Positions 36,501 through 49,497 of a stretch of 64,000 nt of DNA are shown one piece after another. The stretch is from Codonopsis lanceolata (lineage: Eukaryota; Streptophyta; Magnoliopsida; Asterales; Campanulaceae): positions 106,738,793 through 106,802,792 of the forward strand of contig CM028379.1 in NCBI GenBank assembly GCA_013146195.2, given 5' to 3'. Both the position numbers and the translations under genes were made by a program. The stretch's first letter is position 1; every line of letters starts with the position of its first letter. Under the pieces are notes generated by a model, which saw only the letters and a list, made by a program, of their open reading frames with translations, was not told the DNA's origin and searched no databases.

Positions 36501-37629
36501 TCTTCCAGTCTGCTCTCTTACATCTACTGGTTCTTTCAATTTGTTAGCCTTCTGGAATCATCATAGATCCAAACAACCCGTGCTAGCTTGGGCTAGGAAA
36601 ATTTGGCAGCCATGGATTCCCATTAAAGTGAGTGCGTTCGTCTGGAAGTTCTTTCATAATGATATCCCGATTGAGTGAATCTGCGGTCTAAGCGAATCCA
36701 GTTAGTTTCCAAATGCAATTGTTGTTTTTATCATCCCCAGGGGGAATCTCTGTCGCAATCTGTTCTTGTTTTCTGAGGTAGCCACGGGTATTTGGTCTTG
36801 GTTCGCTAATCTCTTTGGCAAAGTCTCCAAGTATTCTGACATCTCCCATTTATTCGACACCTGGTCTCGTGGGTCTCTTCGCAGTCAACTTGGAGCCTGT
36901 CATCTTGGTATTTTTATGTTTACTTGTTGGGAAATATGGAAAGCTCGTTGTGCCGTGTTGTTTGATGACGTGCCTATGAGAGTTCATGCAATTTACAATA
37001 AAATCTTACATAGTCTCTGGGATATGTTTTTTGTGTTTAAGCCTAAGGCGTCTTGTGGTCCTCGAGCTTCTATCGTCTTGCAGTGTATTGGTATCCCTTT
37101 GTTGTCTCCCACGGTTAACAACGGTCTATGGCTTCGTTGGCATCCTCCTGACTTTGATTATGTGAAACTTAATACGGATGGTTCCTTTATTAATGGTCAT
37201 TGCATTAGTGGTGGCATAATTAGAGATCATAAAGGAGAGTTTCTCAGTGCTTTTTCTTCCCAGTGCCAGCATGGCTCGAACATGAAGGCCGAGATCATGG
37301 CTTTGCGGGATGGTTTGCTTATGTGTCGCAACTTGGGGCTTTCAAAATTGGTTGTGGAATCTGATTCTAAGGTTGCAATTAATGTCCATGTGCATCATCA
37401 TTCAGCCCCTTGGCAATAGACTTATGTTCTCCGTGATTGTAGGCAATTGTCTATCAATTTTCAGTTATCTCATGTGTTTAGAGAGCAGAATATTGTGGTT
37501 GATCATCTCCCTGCAGCGGCCCATAAAATTGGTAGTATGGTGTTTTCGTCCTTCTCGGATCTCCCAGCAGAGGTGAAGAAAACTTTTAAGATGGATTCTT
37601 ATGGTTTTCATTCTTATCGGAAAGGTTGA
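33560..37629 (+). pseudogene. LINE ORF2: endonuclease, reverse transcriptase, zf-RVT, RNase H
   Basis: Starts ATG at 33560 with LLWNVRGV. Endonuclease pieces: LEPKVSG (33666), GDFNAIS (about 33960), SDHVPLLVG (about 34217). Reverse transcriptase pieces: NSAPGLDGYTGWFF (about 34900), LIPKV with GDLRSISLCN (about 35045-35105), FDMSKAYDRLE (about 35290), LLYADDMLVF (about 35590), then the thumb (YLGIPLF). zf-RVT: about 36520-36670. RNase H: LNTDGSFINGH (about 37168), EIMALRDGL (about 37293), ESDSKVAI (about 37360) and a degenerate end at 37629. At least eight stops or frameshifts break it. The C-terminal RNase H is a known feature of many plant L1 elements. Confidence 0.88.
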
Positions 37630-37787
37630 TCTGTCTTAGATCTTTCTTTCCTTCTTTTGTATTTCTTTTCGAGGTTAGACCCCTTTGTCCCCCTAGTGTT
37701 TGGGTAAGGCAGGTTGTCCCCCTCTAGTTTGTCTCTCTTTTTTCATTTATATATTCCCGTGGGTGCCACCTTGCTTTCTAAAAAAAA

Positions 37788-38314
<527 letters not shown>

Positions 38315-39480
38315 ACCGTCACCTCTCTGTCTTTCTCTCGATCAATCTGCTTTCTTTCACTTTCCTCTTCGACTGTTCTTTCCTTCAACAAGAGAAATGA
38401 TGCCTTCTTACGTTATCTATTGGGGCATGCCATTGAATTTTTAAAATTCCTCTGCCTACACAATGTCCAAAGAAAAGAGGTTATCCTGTTTGGTAGGTAA
38501 TTCAAATAAAAATTGCTAATTAACGAGACGAATTTCAGATGCATCGCGTCGTAGAGGAGAGTGGGGGGGAATCAACCAGATATAAAGAGAGAGAAAGAAT
38601 GGTTTGTGGAGATGAAGTTGGCCATGAATGGACCTGGATTAAATTCGGGAGAGGGACTCAGAGATGCCAAAGAAATCACTTGTAGGCAAATCCAATTTGT
38701 GCATCGTTGCCTCCGATGTGAGCATCATTGCCTTCGATTTGGGCATCGTTACCTCCAATTTGTGCATCATTGCCTCCGATGTGAGCATCGTTACCTCCGA
38801 TGTGGGCATCGTTGCTTTCGATGTGATTATCGTTGCCTCCAATGCGAGCAACATTGCCTCTGATGCGAGAATCGTTGCCTCCGATGCGATCATCGTTGCC
38901 TCTGATGCGAGCATCGTTGCCTCTGATGTGAACATCATAGCCAATGCCAAAAACCTGGCTCGTTAACAGTCTCTAGGGTTGCTACATTTGTTGTTTTGAA
39001 GCATTTGGAAGGAAACACATCAGAAATCTTAGGTTTTGAAGGAATTGAGCTTGAATTGCATAATGGAAACAGTGTAGATGAAAGTGATGATGAAATTGGC
39101 ATTTTGGGTTTTCCAATTTCTCTTTCCCTCTCACTTAAAATCTCCCTTTTGGTTTGAAGATGAGATTTTCTTCGACTCTGGTCTGCAATTCCGAGTGTTA
39201 TCCGAATTAATTTCTTTAAAAGTAAAATCGAGAAATGGAGATAAGGTACAAGTCAAGTTTTGGTTGAGGTTGATGGGTCAAGTACAGTAAATGTCTCAAA
39301 CTCAGTTCAGTTAGACCTAATTGAAAAGGCTCTTATGTTGATGAACTTAATGCCAGGTGAAGATAATGATAGGAAGAACCCCTTCCTACTGGTGAAACTG
39401 ACAGGATATTCCAATTTGCTGGTTCTCATTCATTGTTTCCTTTTGTGCACTGTAATACACGATTTTGTATTGTGATGCCC
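38315..39480. other. Possible gene remnants of unknown family around a minisatellite
   Basis: Host DNA right of the solo LTR. Frames such as 39260-39475 (plus; contains LIEKALMLMNLMPGEDNDRK) and a frame near 38968-39140 (contains LEGNTSEILGFEGIELE) read like protein but have no complete structure and no family I recognise. They could be a broken gene or captured exon pieces; low certainty. Confidence 0.3.
38690..38945. repeat. 21-bp minisatellite
   Basis: About 12 copies of GCATCGTTGCCTCCGATGTGA with variants. Because 21 is a multiple of 3, three forward frames and the reverse strand stay open; plus frame 38664-38966 gives a repeated IVASDVS heptad. Confidence 0.9.
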
Positions 39481-40147
39481 AAATTTGGGTAGCGGTTTTT
39501 TGCATTGCGATACCAAATTTTTGCATTACGATGCCTAAATTTAGACAAACTTCAATTGTGTATTGCGATGCTCAAATTTAGGCAGAAGCTTTGTGTGCGT
39601 GTTTTTTTTCATTAAGGGTCTTTTCATCATTTTCTCCAAAAAAAAAAGTGTATTTTAACGATTGAAAACAAATATCATAAACTTTTGAGGTTATAATTTC
39701 ATCACAAGGGACCGGTCTCAAGTTTAAAATAATAAAAAAAAAGGAACCAGTCTTGTTAAAATTACTAATCCATAACTGATCTCATTGGAGTCAAAGTTGG
39801 CCCACAAAGCATAACAATTTGGTCAAACCTAATTGACACCACTAGCCAAATTCATGGTTTATAATAGGATGATGTAATTCGAGAAATGATAGGCATAGGG
39901 ATATTTATTTTTGTTTTAACCCTTATTTCTTTAATTAGGTATGGGGTACACATCCGATATGGATTGAAATATGACATGAGTTCTCAAATCTTTTTGCCTA
40001 ACAATAAAAACTGTTGGTTTGGATTAGGTTGAATGAACTAACTTCAATTATTACAAATGTCCAACACCGACTGCATGATTATTCCTTCCTGCTGGCAGCC
40101 CAATTGAATTGAATGATTCCATTATTTTACATCACCTTTTATTTTGG
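39481..40147. other. No gene seen
   Basis: The start (39470-39590) has four irregular copies of a TTGCGATGCCCAAATTTAGG-like unit of about 35-50 bp. The rest is ordinary AT-rich intergenic sequence. Confidence 0.5.
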
Positions 40148-40766
40148 TCCGTTAAGTAATTTGTGCGTGGTTCGGTTTATGTTAAAAGAGGTGATTTAAA
40201 CTGCACCTATTAGTAAATTTTTTAAATTAAATCGAATCGAATAAAGTTTAAAATCGAATTCACTTGGTTTGGTTTGGTTTGGTTTTGTTTTGTTTTGTGA
40301 TTCATATAAATTATTTTTAATCAATTTAATCAACATTAAGAATAACAATAAAAATAAGGTTTTAATATGGAATTAACATCAAAATTAGAAAATAACCTAC
40401 TAAAAATAAATTATCATGAAAAAAGTAATACAAATTCTAAAATAAACACAAGCAATATAAGAAATAATAGTTCTCAAACAATCAAGATTTTGTTTGGTTT
40501 AGTTTATATGTGTGTGTGTGTGTGAGACTAAATATAGGGCGATTATGTATATCAGATTATCTAAATTTTCAGAATAGTTAACAAATATTAATAATAATAA
40601 ATAAATAAAAATATGAGTTGGTTTGGTTTGGTTCAGTTTGATTCGATACCAAAAACTGTTAATCAAATCGAAACAAATGGTTTTTCAAATTTTAAAACTG
40701 AAACCAAACCGTTTTCGACCAAAACCGAACCAAACCGACTGATTTGGTTCGGTTCGGTGATTCTAA
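40148..40766 (-). mobile_element. Diverged hAT-type element copy
   Basis: The reverse complement aligns with 52567-53164: shared (GGTTT)n-rich ends, ATAAATTATTTTTAAT near 40310, and CAATCAAGATTTTGTTTGG near 40480. The TAGGGGTGTAA termini and TSD are no longer recognisable. It contains a short (TG)n at 40508-40523. Confidence 0.65.
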
Positions 40767-41590
40767 TGTACTCCCTCCATTCTGGGAAAATAGTCCTCGT
40801 ATGAAAATCAATTTTTTTAAAAAAAAAATGACACTTTTAGTAGCTTATTAATAATTAAATGTCACTTCTATGTTTTAGTCTTTAAAAGTAGATTTTTTAA
40901 GAACAACTTTAGTGAAAGACTGGAAGGGGTAAAAGGTTTTTAAAATAAGTATAAACCTTTTGCAAAAAGGTTTATACCAATAAAGTGGGGGAGGGGGGGG
41001 GTTAAAAGGTAGAAACTTTTTACCACTTGGTATTCACCGACCGGTCGTTGGAATGATTTTTTGGGAATTTGCAACTTTTCATTTGACCGTTCTCTACCTT
41101 CTTTTTTTAAAATTTATTCTAATGGTTGCATGCTAACGGTAACTTTGAAGATTTTTATTTTATTTTTCTTATAAATAGTTTTCTAAAACAATTTTTTCAT
41201 TACATTTAAATATATATTTGATATCAAATTTTTTCTCATTTAACTACCTAAAATTCTTCTTTTCACTTCTTTTGTTATGGATAACAATTATTTTACGAAT
41301 TTATTAAACTCTTCAAATGATGATGATTCCGTCAATACACAAATTCCTTCGAATTTGCAAGCTCCTTAAAATTTGCAAGCTCTTCTGAATGTTCAATCAC
41401 AGTGAAGATTAAGTTGTCTCAATTGAATATTTCATATCAATATTAATGTACTTTTAATTATGTTTATTATGATTTTATATTCAATTTTTTTAAATAAAAT
41501 CTATATTATTGCATCAATATTTTAAATTACTAATCACTAATATGTTGACATAATATTTATTTTTAAAAAAATTTACGTTTTAGGAATATA
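40767..41590. other. MITE end and possible Harbinger-like fragment
   Basis: Starts with TACTCCCTCCATTCTGGG, a Stowaway-like end without a clear partner. At 41278 an ATG opens MDNNYFTNLLNSSNDDDS, which resembles the N-terminus of the MYB-like protein that accompanies PIF/Harbinger transposases, with a TATAAATAG at 41172-41180 upstream. It stops after about 30 codons, and a gypsy-type LTR fragment follows. Weak evidence. Confidence 0.3.
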
Positions 41591-42125
41591 TATGAGCTGT
41601 CCGGCCTAATAGGTCCAGGTCATCGGTCACATGCCTGGCACGTCTTCGCCAATCCCGAGCAATACACGTGCATTGAGGTTCAGGCCACTGAGAAACAGAT
41701 AACGAGCTGGGTGCTTAACATCCAACGGGCGAGGTTATAGCGAGCTGGGAGGCTTTTTTTTCCGGACAACAGTATGCACCGAGCAGGATTTACCATGCTC
41801 GTCAATGAAGGACGGTTGTCTTGAATGTGGACGGTTACGTCCGAGAAACCCGCCACCTTCTCCATGTTGAAACCGTTATAGTGAATGAAGCAGTTAATAT
41901 GTCAGTTAATATGCCCGCCATTTATGCTATGATGTTTAATGGGCAGTTACTCTGCGGCAACAGCTATATAAACCCCTCGAGATTAAGGAGGGAGGTACGT
42001 GATTCTAATTACTAACCAAAACTCTGTCAAATTGTTGACTTAGTGAACTTTTGTGCTAACTCTCATGCCGGAGGGCTTTTGCAGGCCGTGCCCCTACCTA
42101 GTTTACGATTCTTTTCATTGGTTTG
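41591..42125 (+). mobile_element. Gypsy-type LTR fragment
   Basis: GC-richer than its surroundings. It contains CTATATAAACCCC (TATA at about 41965) followed 100-120 bp later by TTGACTTAG and CGGAGGGCTTTTGCAGG, a combination typical of gypsy LTR R/U5 regions. Termini and TSD were not resolved, and no second LTR is present in the window. Confidence 0.5.
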
Positions 42126-43473
42126 CAGAGTTGGGCATTGAAGATTGAAAATAAGTTGAAAGCTAGATATCCTATTGAAGAAGCCCAGTGTGTCTTGAGA
42201 TCTATTTGGACGCATCAATATATTTATTATTGAAAATAAAATTATTACTTTTAAATAAATATTGTGAAATAATGTAATTTTAAATGAATGTTGTGAAAGA
42301 ATACAATATTTAGTTGTCGGTTTATGTTATAAAGTTTTTTAAAGGTTTATGTGAGTGTAGAGAATATATTTAAAATGAAAATGTTTCTAAGTTGATGACG
42401 TGATAAGTTGAATAAACATTATAAAAGGTTGATGACATTATATGTTTAACTTTTTTTCAACGATTTCCTCCATTCTAATAAATTTCGTTATATTATAAAC
42501 CATGTCCAAATAATAATTTTACAAATTAAACCTTTTGTCTCACTTATAAAATCAACAAAATTCCAATTAAATTCAACTAGGGGTGAGAGGGAAGTTTATT
42601 TATTTACATTTGTTTATTTTATTGTAAGAAATTCCAAAACATGTATAAACGAGAATAATATTTTTTTTTTCCCAAAACATGAATTAAAAAATTATGACAA
42701 TTGTAACTAATAAAACATGTATAAACAGTTTTATGATGAGAGATTACTAATCTATTTTTGAATGTTCGGTTAAAGAAATCACTTTCAATATTTTTGCATT
42801 TAATCTTCATAACCTTTCAACTTCACCGTTCACATATGTTATAAACATTTTGGCAAATGCTCAAGTCTTTTTGTAATTGTGATCAGCTTTATAAATACTT
42901 GTATACTACATAATTATTAAAATTTTCAAACATGAACTTTTTGAGTGAAATCGAAGAAATATTTTTATCTTAGGTATTGATAATATAATTATGGCAAAAT
43001 CTAACATATGTGTTTACTTGTTAAACACTTATTTATACAAAGTGATATTTTTTTGTCCCAAAAACTACTTATAGCAGCACTGGAACTTGTGAACGAATGA
43101 TTATAGAAACAAAATTTACTCACTTTGTTTTCCTTGCAAAATTTAGTGATATTAATTTTTTTATTTTTTTATTTTATCTCGTTTCAACACCCGCTTCTCT
43201 CTATCTTTTTTTACTAATTTTTTTTCCTTCTGTCATTATAAAATAAAAATATAAAACACAACAACCATCCTCAAAACCACCTTGACAAACACATCACTAT
43301 ATCTAGGTTCTTAAAATGCACCCATTTGTGCACATGCTATCCAAACCATCATTGATGCAATATTAAGAATATTAAAAATAACAAATTGTAATTTTTTCTA
43401 AGAATTAATAACTTTTTATTAATATTAAATCAAAGTTTCATCAAGTTAATCAAATAAATAAATAAATAAATAA
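42126..43473. other. No gene seen
   Basis: AT-rich with homopolymer runs. No recognisable ORF, RNA or element ends. Confidence 0.5.
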
Positions 43474-43763
43474 TTAAAATTATTTGTTTGGGACAAATGA
43501 AGTATATTAAATAAAATCATTGAACTGAAGGAGTCATTGTAATTCATTAAGCACCACATAACTGGTTTGATGATATTTGTTTGGTATTTATATTTGACAT
43601 ATCAATCGAAAATCATTAATAAAATTATTTGTTTGATACAAAGGAAGTATATTAAATAAAATCATTGAACTGGAGGAGTCATTGTAGTTCGATAAGCACC
43701 ACAAAACTGGTTGGAATGTTTGTTTTGTATTTATATTCGACATATCAATCGAAAATCATTAAG
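43474..43763. repeat. Tandem duplication of a 145-bp unit
   Basis: TATTTGTTTG at 43481 and 43626 and following bases (AGTATATTAAATAAAATCAT, GGAGTCATTGTA, AAAATCATTAA) repeat with 145-bp spacing and about 10% difference. Confidence 0.85.
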
Positions 43764-43880
43764 GAAATTAAATTTTATATAAAATAAAATTAAGACTTTG
43801 AAGGTTTTCACCCCAGCGTGAACGTCCTCTTATTTTTGAAAAAAAATAATTTAAGTTGGTACTTTCAACTTTACCATATA

Positions 43881-44120
43881 CTCCATCTGTTTCTAAATAT
43901 CTGTTCTGTTTTTATTTTTTGCTCCATTCCAAAATAATTGTCTTGTTGCTACAATTTCCTTGAATTAAAAAAAAAACAATTTTACCACTTTAATTATGAT
44001 CACATGCACAATATCTTTAAGAGAAAATACACATTATACAATTATTTATAACAAAATCAATTGGGTTTTCTTAAACGGTGTGACGATTCAAACCGGACGA
44101 TTATTTAGGAACGTATGGAG
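43881..44120. mobile_element. Stowaway-like MITE
   Basis: Ends CTCCATCTGTTTCTAAATAT and (reverse complement) CTCCATACGTTCCTAAATAA. TA precedes the left end; the right flank is AA, so the TA duplication is imperfect. Tc1/mariner-type, 240 bp, non-coding. Confidence 0.6.
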
Positions 44121-45018
44121 AATAATAATATGATGTACTTCTTATGTTCCATACAAATAGTACACTATTTTATTTTTGGATTTAATTGGAATTTTTTTTG
44201 ATTTTATAAGTGAAACAAAAGGCTTAATTTGCAAAATTATTATTTGGACAAGGTTTATAATGGAACGAAATTTATTGGAATTTGGGGAAATCGTTGAAAA
44301 AATATTAACTTTGCAAACCTATTATTTGGATAGGGTTTATATTGCAAAAATTTGTGCGTGTCAGTCGTCACGCAAGCAGCCAAGTCCACATTTCGTCTTC
44401 TAGACTAACACCTAACAGACGGAAGATTTACATTGAAAAAAAATATAAATAAATATTTTAATTATCAAATTTAAAAACATAAGATTTAACGTGCAAAACG
44501 TAAAATAGGACATAGTTTTTTTCTTTTACAATTCTCTCCTTTGTATCCTATTAACAATATTAGCAAAAAGTAATGATCAACTAGAAGCCAAAAGAGTCAA
44601 ACCAGTCCAACTTTAGCGATTGTTTAAGAGTGTATTTTTAGATGTCTTTTTCAACCAATTAAGTTCTATTGCTTCCCTAATTTCTTATAAGGAAAAAATT
44701 ATAAAAAAAAGAAAAAAAAGAAAAAGTATGGTCAATAGTACCATAGTACATATTGGATTACACTACACCTGTTTTGTTTTATTGATACACACACATACAT
44801 TATTCAATCTATATATATATATATATACTTGTAAATTAATTGGTAAAAGTTAATTAATGATAAAAATTTATATTTACATTTTATTACTTATCGGTAAAAG
44901 TTTTCGATATTCCAATGGATGTAGCTTGATTTTTTGAAATTAAAATATTACGTTAAGACAAATAAAAAAAAGTATGACAATTTTGTAAAGATGGATTGGG
45001 GGGAATGTGTACATAGTT

Positions 45019-45073
<55 letters not shown>

Positions 45074-45420
45074 CTACATGTTAATTTTCTTTTTGTCTTA
45101 AATAACAATATTTGATGATTGATTTTGCTTACAAAAGTAATTTTTTACTTTTTATTTTACTGTTGGATGATCATATTATTTTAATTGATTACCGAAATGT
45201 GTTAATTTTAAATTGGTTATTTTGTAAATTTGAATTTTCTTTGTTGAACATATTCATAAACACTTTGGGCTGGAATACATGTATGTCACCATACAGAAAA
45301 AATTTAGATTCTTTTTGAAATATGAGTAAAACATATTTTTATTTATTTAAATATTGACATCCTTCAATATTAACATCCTCCCTTACCCGCGCCGTGCCAT
45401 AGACACGAGCACAAATACTA

Positions 45421-45485
<65 letters not shown>

Positions 45486-45540
45486 TGAGGAAATTTAAGT
45501 TGACAATGTGGTATTTTGTTGGATTTTTTTAATATTAAAT
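44121..45540. other. No gene seen; microsatellites
   Basis: Contains (AT)n at 44811-44827, 45024-45071 and 45422-45466, the last continuing as (AG)n to 45485. Short ORFs here follow AT-rich composition. Confidence 0.55.
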
Positions 45541-45675
45541 GTGAAAGAAATAGGTGTTTGGTTAATCCTAAAGGATGATTCAGTAGTAGATTTAAAACTT
45601 TACAAAATACAAGGTCTTAAGTTGAATTCCTTTTCATACCCCATTAAAGGAAAGATCTAAAACAAAGAAAAAAGT
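45541..45675 (+). mobile_element. Possible degenerate SINE
   Basis: TGATTCAGTAGTAG (box A-like, about 45575) and GGTCTTAAGTTGAATTCC (box B-like, about 45622) at tRNA-like spacing, then an A-rich tail. Only the general layout supports it. Confidence 0.3.
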
Positions 45676-46450
45676 GTTTGATTGCTAAAGAGTTCCGATA
45701 AGTCTCACCATTTACGTAGCATTGCATAAAGTAATTAATATTGTAATTAAGAAGTTGAAGAGTCAATAATTCATAATCTTTACATGATCAGCAAATGGGA
45801 GAGACAACCTTTAATTAGTGTGGTTCAACTTATAATTGAAGTAGTTTGTCTTTGTCAAGTGTGACATAATATTCTTTAATTATAGGAGTATGAAATTGAG
45901 GGGATGCAAAATAAATAATATTTTATAATTAAGCCTTTGTAAAAATAATATTATATTTTTGCAAATCACGTTAGATTTTTATCAAGAATTAGTTCAAAAA
46001 TAGTTGTATAGGAAGGATTTTTTATGTTGTAATATCTCCTTCAAAAAGGTCCACGTCAAAACACGGTACAAAATTACAAATATGGAGTATAATTGAACGA
46101 ACCCACTCCTCTTAATCATTAATTTGTGTTGTGTGGGAGTGGTTTTTGCCCAAAAATGGAGCTTTAATTAACAAAGCAATGTGATTAGATTAGAGAAAAC
46201 CACGAAATCCCATTACACCAACTTGCAAAACAAAGAGAGGTCAGCACAGCAGTCAGCAGTATGCAGTCAGCTCAGCTCCTATTCTCCTAACATTAGATTA
46301 TCAAAAGGTTGTTTAGAAAAGTTGCTTCCCCCCAAACAGCTCCTACCTCCTACATTTTTTATTTTATTTTATTAAACTTAACTGAATATTTCTTTGAAAG
46401 CAAAAGCAGGGGCAATCATGATGTAGAAACGAGTAGTTGGTATTAGGCAA

Positions 46451-46484
<34 letters not shown>

Positions 46485-46559
46485 GACCTACCTGTCTTTG
46501 AAGTTTGGTGGTAGTCTTAAATTGAAACAAACAGTTTAGAAGTCCTACTCTAATTTATA
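45676..46559. other. No gene seen; (TC)n microsatellite
   Basis: AT-rich intergenic sequence with a (TC)n array at 46453-46483. Confidence 0.5.
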
Positions 46560-46695
46560 ATCCCTACGTTTTGATTAATGAGTCAATTATTTTATTTTGA
46601 GATATTTTAATTAAAAAATTAATTTTTATATAAATATCATTTTATTACTAATAAACTATTAAAAATGTTTTTTTTACCGATCGAAACAAAGGGAG
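46560..46695. mobile_element. Stowaway-like MITE, short
   Basis: Left end TCCCTACGTTTTGATTA; right end reverse complement ACTCCCTTTGTTTCGAT; TA on both sides. About 136 bp, AT-rich core. Confidence 0.55.
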
Positions 46696-48320
46696 TATAA
46701 TACATGAATTAGAGTCTTCTCCATTACCCCTCTTTAACCTAATTTTTTTACTGCACATTTAGATTCATAACAAATCCTTTGAAATCTTTGAAAGGTTAAT
46801 GGTAAGACTCATCCATAGATTTAAATCTTGCCACATCACAAGTCTTAAATATGTATTACCTAGCACCAGCAATAAACGCACTTGAAAGTTGAAACAATGA
46901 TTGCTTTGGAGCACATAGATTTGGAGAAAGAATAAAGCCACAAATGAAACCTCTTAACTAGTGGGCTATTGCAAATAAATACTAATACGCAATCATTCTA
47001 TGGATGGGGAAAGCTTTATCCCCAAACTCACACAACAATAAGTTAATCGAAATTACAACTACTTAATTAGACGATGAATAAAAAATGTTGTAATTAAGAT
47101 GCTAAAAATAGTATATTGTAACTATACACTTTCTCTTTTTTGCATGTCAAATCCATCATTTAATTTCCTTTTTCTAGTAAACGTTTAAATTAAGCTTGAA
47201 TTTGCAAACTCAAGTGCGGGATATTAACATCCCAAATATATACTCCTTTACTTTTGTGAACTATATATATTTGTGTTAATAGCCCCCATTGTTGGAATTT
47301 TGGGTCATTTATTAGGTGAATTGAATCATCACTAAGTGTCTTTTTCCCACATTAGAAATATAATAGGAAGAACTCCTATTGATACAGTGAGATGTAATGG
47401 TCAGTATTATTTAATATATATATCTTATGTAGTCATGCTTTCGCTTAACTTAGCTTTTATTAGGATAAATAAATGCTCCGCACTGTGGACGCTTTAGAGG
47501 CGCATGTTGCGAAGCAGCGATTTGAAGCCTTTCTACTTTTTAGAAAATTCAAAAGGGGTGTAAGAAGGGTTGGAAAGACAGAAGGTTTCTACTATTAGTG
47601 TCATCGCTATTAATCATCATTTGTATATTGGGGGTAGTTTTGAGATTATAAATATTAATCCTAATTTTTTTTTAGTGAGGGCGCTAATAATATCACCCTC
47701 CCCCTTGGTATTAATAGTGAGGGGATTATTACTTTATCCGAATAACTCGTGCTATTAATCCCGACCACCTATTGCGTACCAAACATCAGATAACTCGGCT
47801 TATTAATCATATCTGACTTTAATTCTGACTACCAAACGACACAATCGATTGATATTTTAACTAGAGCCTTTTTTAAAGATAAAAAAAACAGTTAATGGCC
47901 AAAGGTTGCAACTATTATTGAAAAGAATCAAACACAAACTATAAATTGACTCTCATTTCAGTTTTGAGACACAAGCAAAACCAAATAAAAATGTAGTTAT
48001 TATTGTTTTCATTCATACTTTCTAGAAAATAATTTCATCAATATGTTTTTTTACGTTAGATGTGTTCAAGAATTAAAAATAAACACGTGCGTGATATTTA
48101 TATGTTTATAAAACGCTTAAAAACTACGTTATAATTGTAACTTCTATTATGAAATAAAAAGTGTAGATTAGATTCAAATTATATTATTTTTAAAATATTA
48201 CTCAATATAAAATCAAAGATTACGTAATTATTGTAAGTTTTTTTTTTTCATTTCCAATAAAAATGTAATTCATGACATTGAAATCTTAAAAGATAAATGT
48301 TATTATTATCTACATAACAA
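46696..48320. other. No gene seen
   Basis: The part at 47285-47500 has a TTTTTCCCACATTAGAAATA motif like plant LTR U3 regions. 47600-47840 has several short inverted blocks (ACCAAACGACAC, GTACCAAACATCAG) suggesting MITE debris. Neither has clear ends. Confidence 0.4.
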
Positions 48321-48491
48321 TTTAGGGGTAAGCATGATTTTTTTTTTCAAAACCGGACCAAACCAGTGAAATTTGGACCAAATCAACTTATTGGTTTGGT
48401 TCTGGTTCTAGATGTTGGTGGAATCGATTAATTGGTTTGATCCTGTTTTCAAAACTTATTAATCGGTTCTAAAGCCAGGCCAGACCCAAAC

Positions 48492-48563
<72 letters not shown>

Positions 48564-48999
48564 TATATATTCATATATTTCTTTTTATTCGAGTTAATTG
48601 TTTTTCAACGGTTGGTTATTGATTTGAGGTTCGATAATTTTTACAAGAATGAAAACAGAGTAACTATTTTCTACTATATACAATAATTAAGAATTTGAAG
48701 TTTACATGTTTTTTTATCTTAAATATCATTTCATAACTTGAACTACTAAACTCATATGTTCATCTACCTTTTTTTTCTTCATTTTTGTTTATGTTGCATA
48801 AACTAGACTGTAATGTTATGACTCGAATTTTTTTTAATTGGTGAAGGTATTATATTTATGTATTTTTATTTTGTGAACTAGTGTATATTTTCAACGTTTT
48901 AAGATTGTTGAATGATTTTTAAAATATGTATAAAGTAAAGTATTGATTCTCATATATCTTGGGTTGGTTTCGAACCAAACCGAACCATGATCACCCATA
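48321..48999. mobile_element. hAT-type element, diverged
   Basis: Left TAGGGGTAAGCATGA, right reverse complement TATGGGTGATCATGG, with subterminal GGTTTGGTT repeats. Flanks CATAACAA (48313-48320) and CATAACAC (49000-49007) match seven of eight if two extra T are allowed at the left. It contains (TA)n at 48496-48560. Confidence 0.55.
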
Positions 49000-49497
49000 C
49001 ATAACACTATCTTATATAAATATAGTAGATAAATAATTGAAACAGAGAAAATACACTCCCAAAAATAAAATAAACTATAAATTTAAGTTGATTAAAAAAA
49101 TGAAGGGAAAAGAATTTCAAAAAAGGAATTGTACATAATGCAAGTAAGTGGTTATTGAGAAGGTATTTTTTTCATAAATAATTTAATTTGGAAGATTACT
49201 AATGAATGTAGTGGATAATTATCTAATATATAGAAATAGCCTATCTCTTCATTTATTTGTGCTTTTCTTTTTGTCACTTTTACTTTTATCATCAGTCTCA
49301 CGTGTTCTTTCTCTATTTGTTTCTATATTTTTCTATATTTTCTCACATTCATTACAAAGCTACAAAAAAATCCATAAGCCACCAACAAAAATCATGAATT
49401 CAAACATAACCTTAGTAACTCTTGCGTGTGTGGGGTTAATATCCCTCCTACAACCCTCCTACAATACACTACACTTGCAAGTTTCGGATCCCACAAT

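Larger units (their letters stand above)
32477..37787 (+). mobile_element. L1-type LINE, 5'-truncated, inserted in a solo LTR
   Basis: Runs from the C-terminal half of ORF1 to a short A tract (37780-37787). The 5' junction lies in an ACTCTC stretch that fits both LTR and LINE, that is, microhomology. No target-site duplication was found, and target LTR sequence is deleted. It contains several stops and frameshifts, so it is inactive. It is related to the LINE at 6479 but a separate copy, since the two overlap in ORF1 and early ORF2. Confidence 0.87.
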
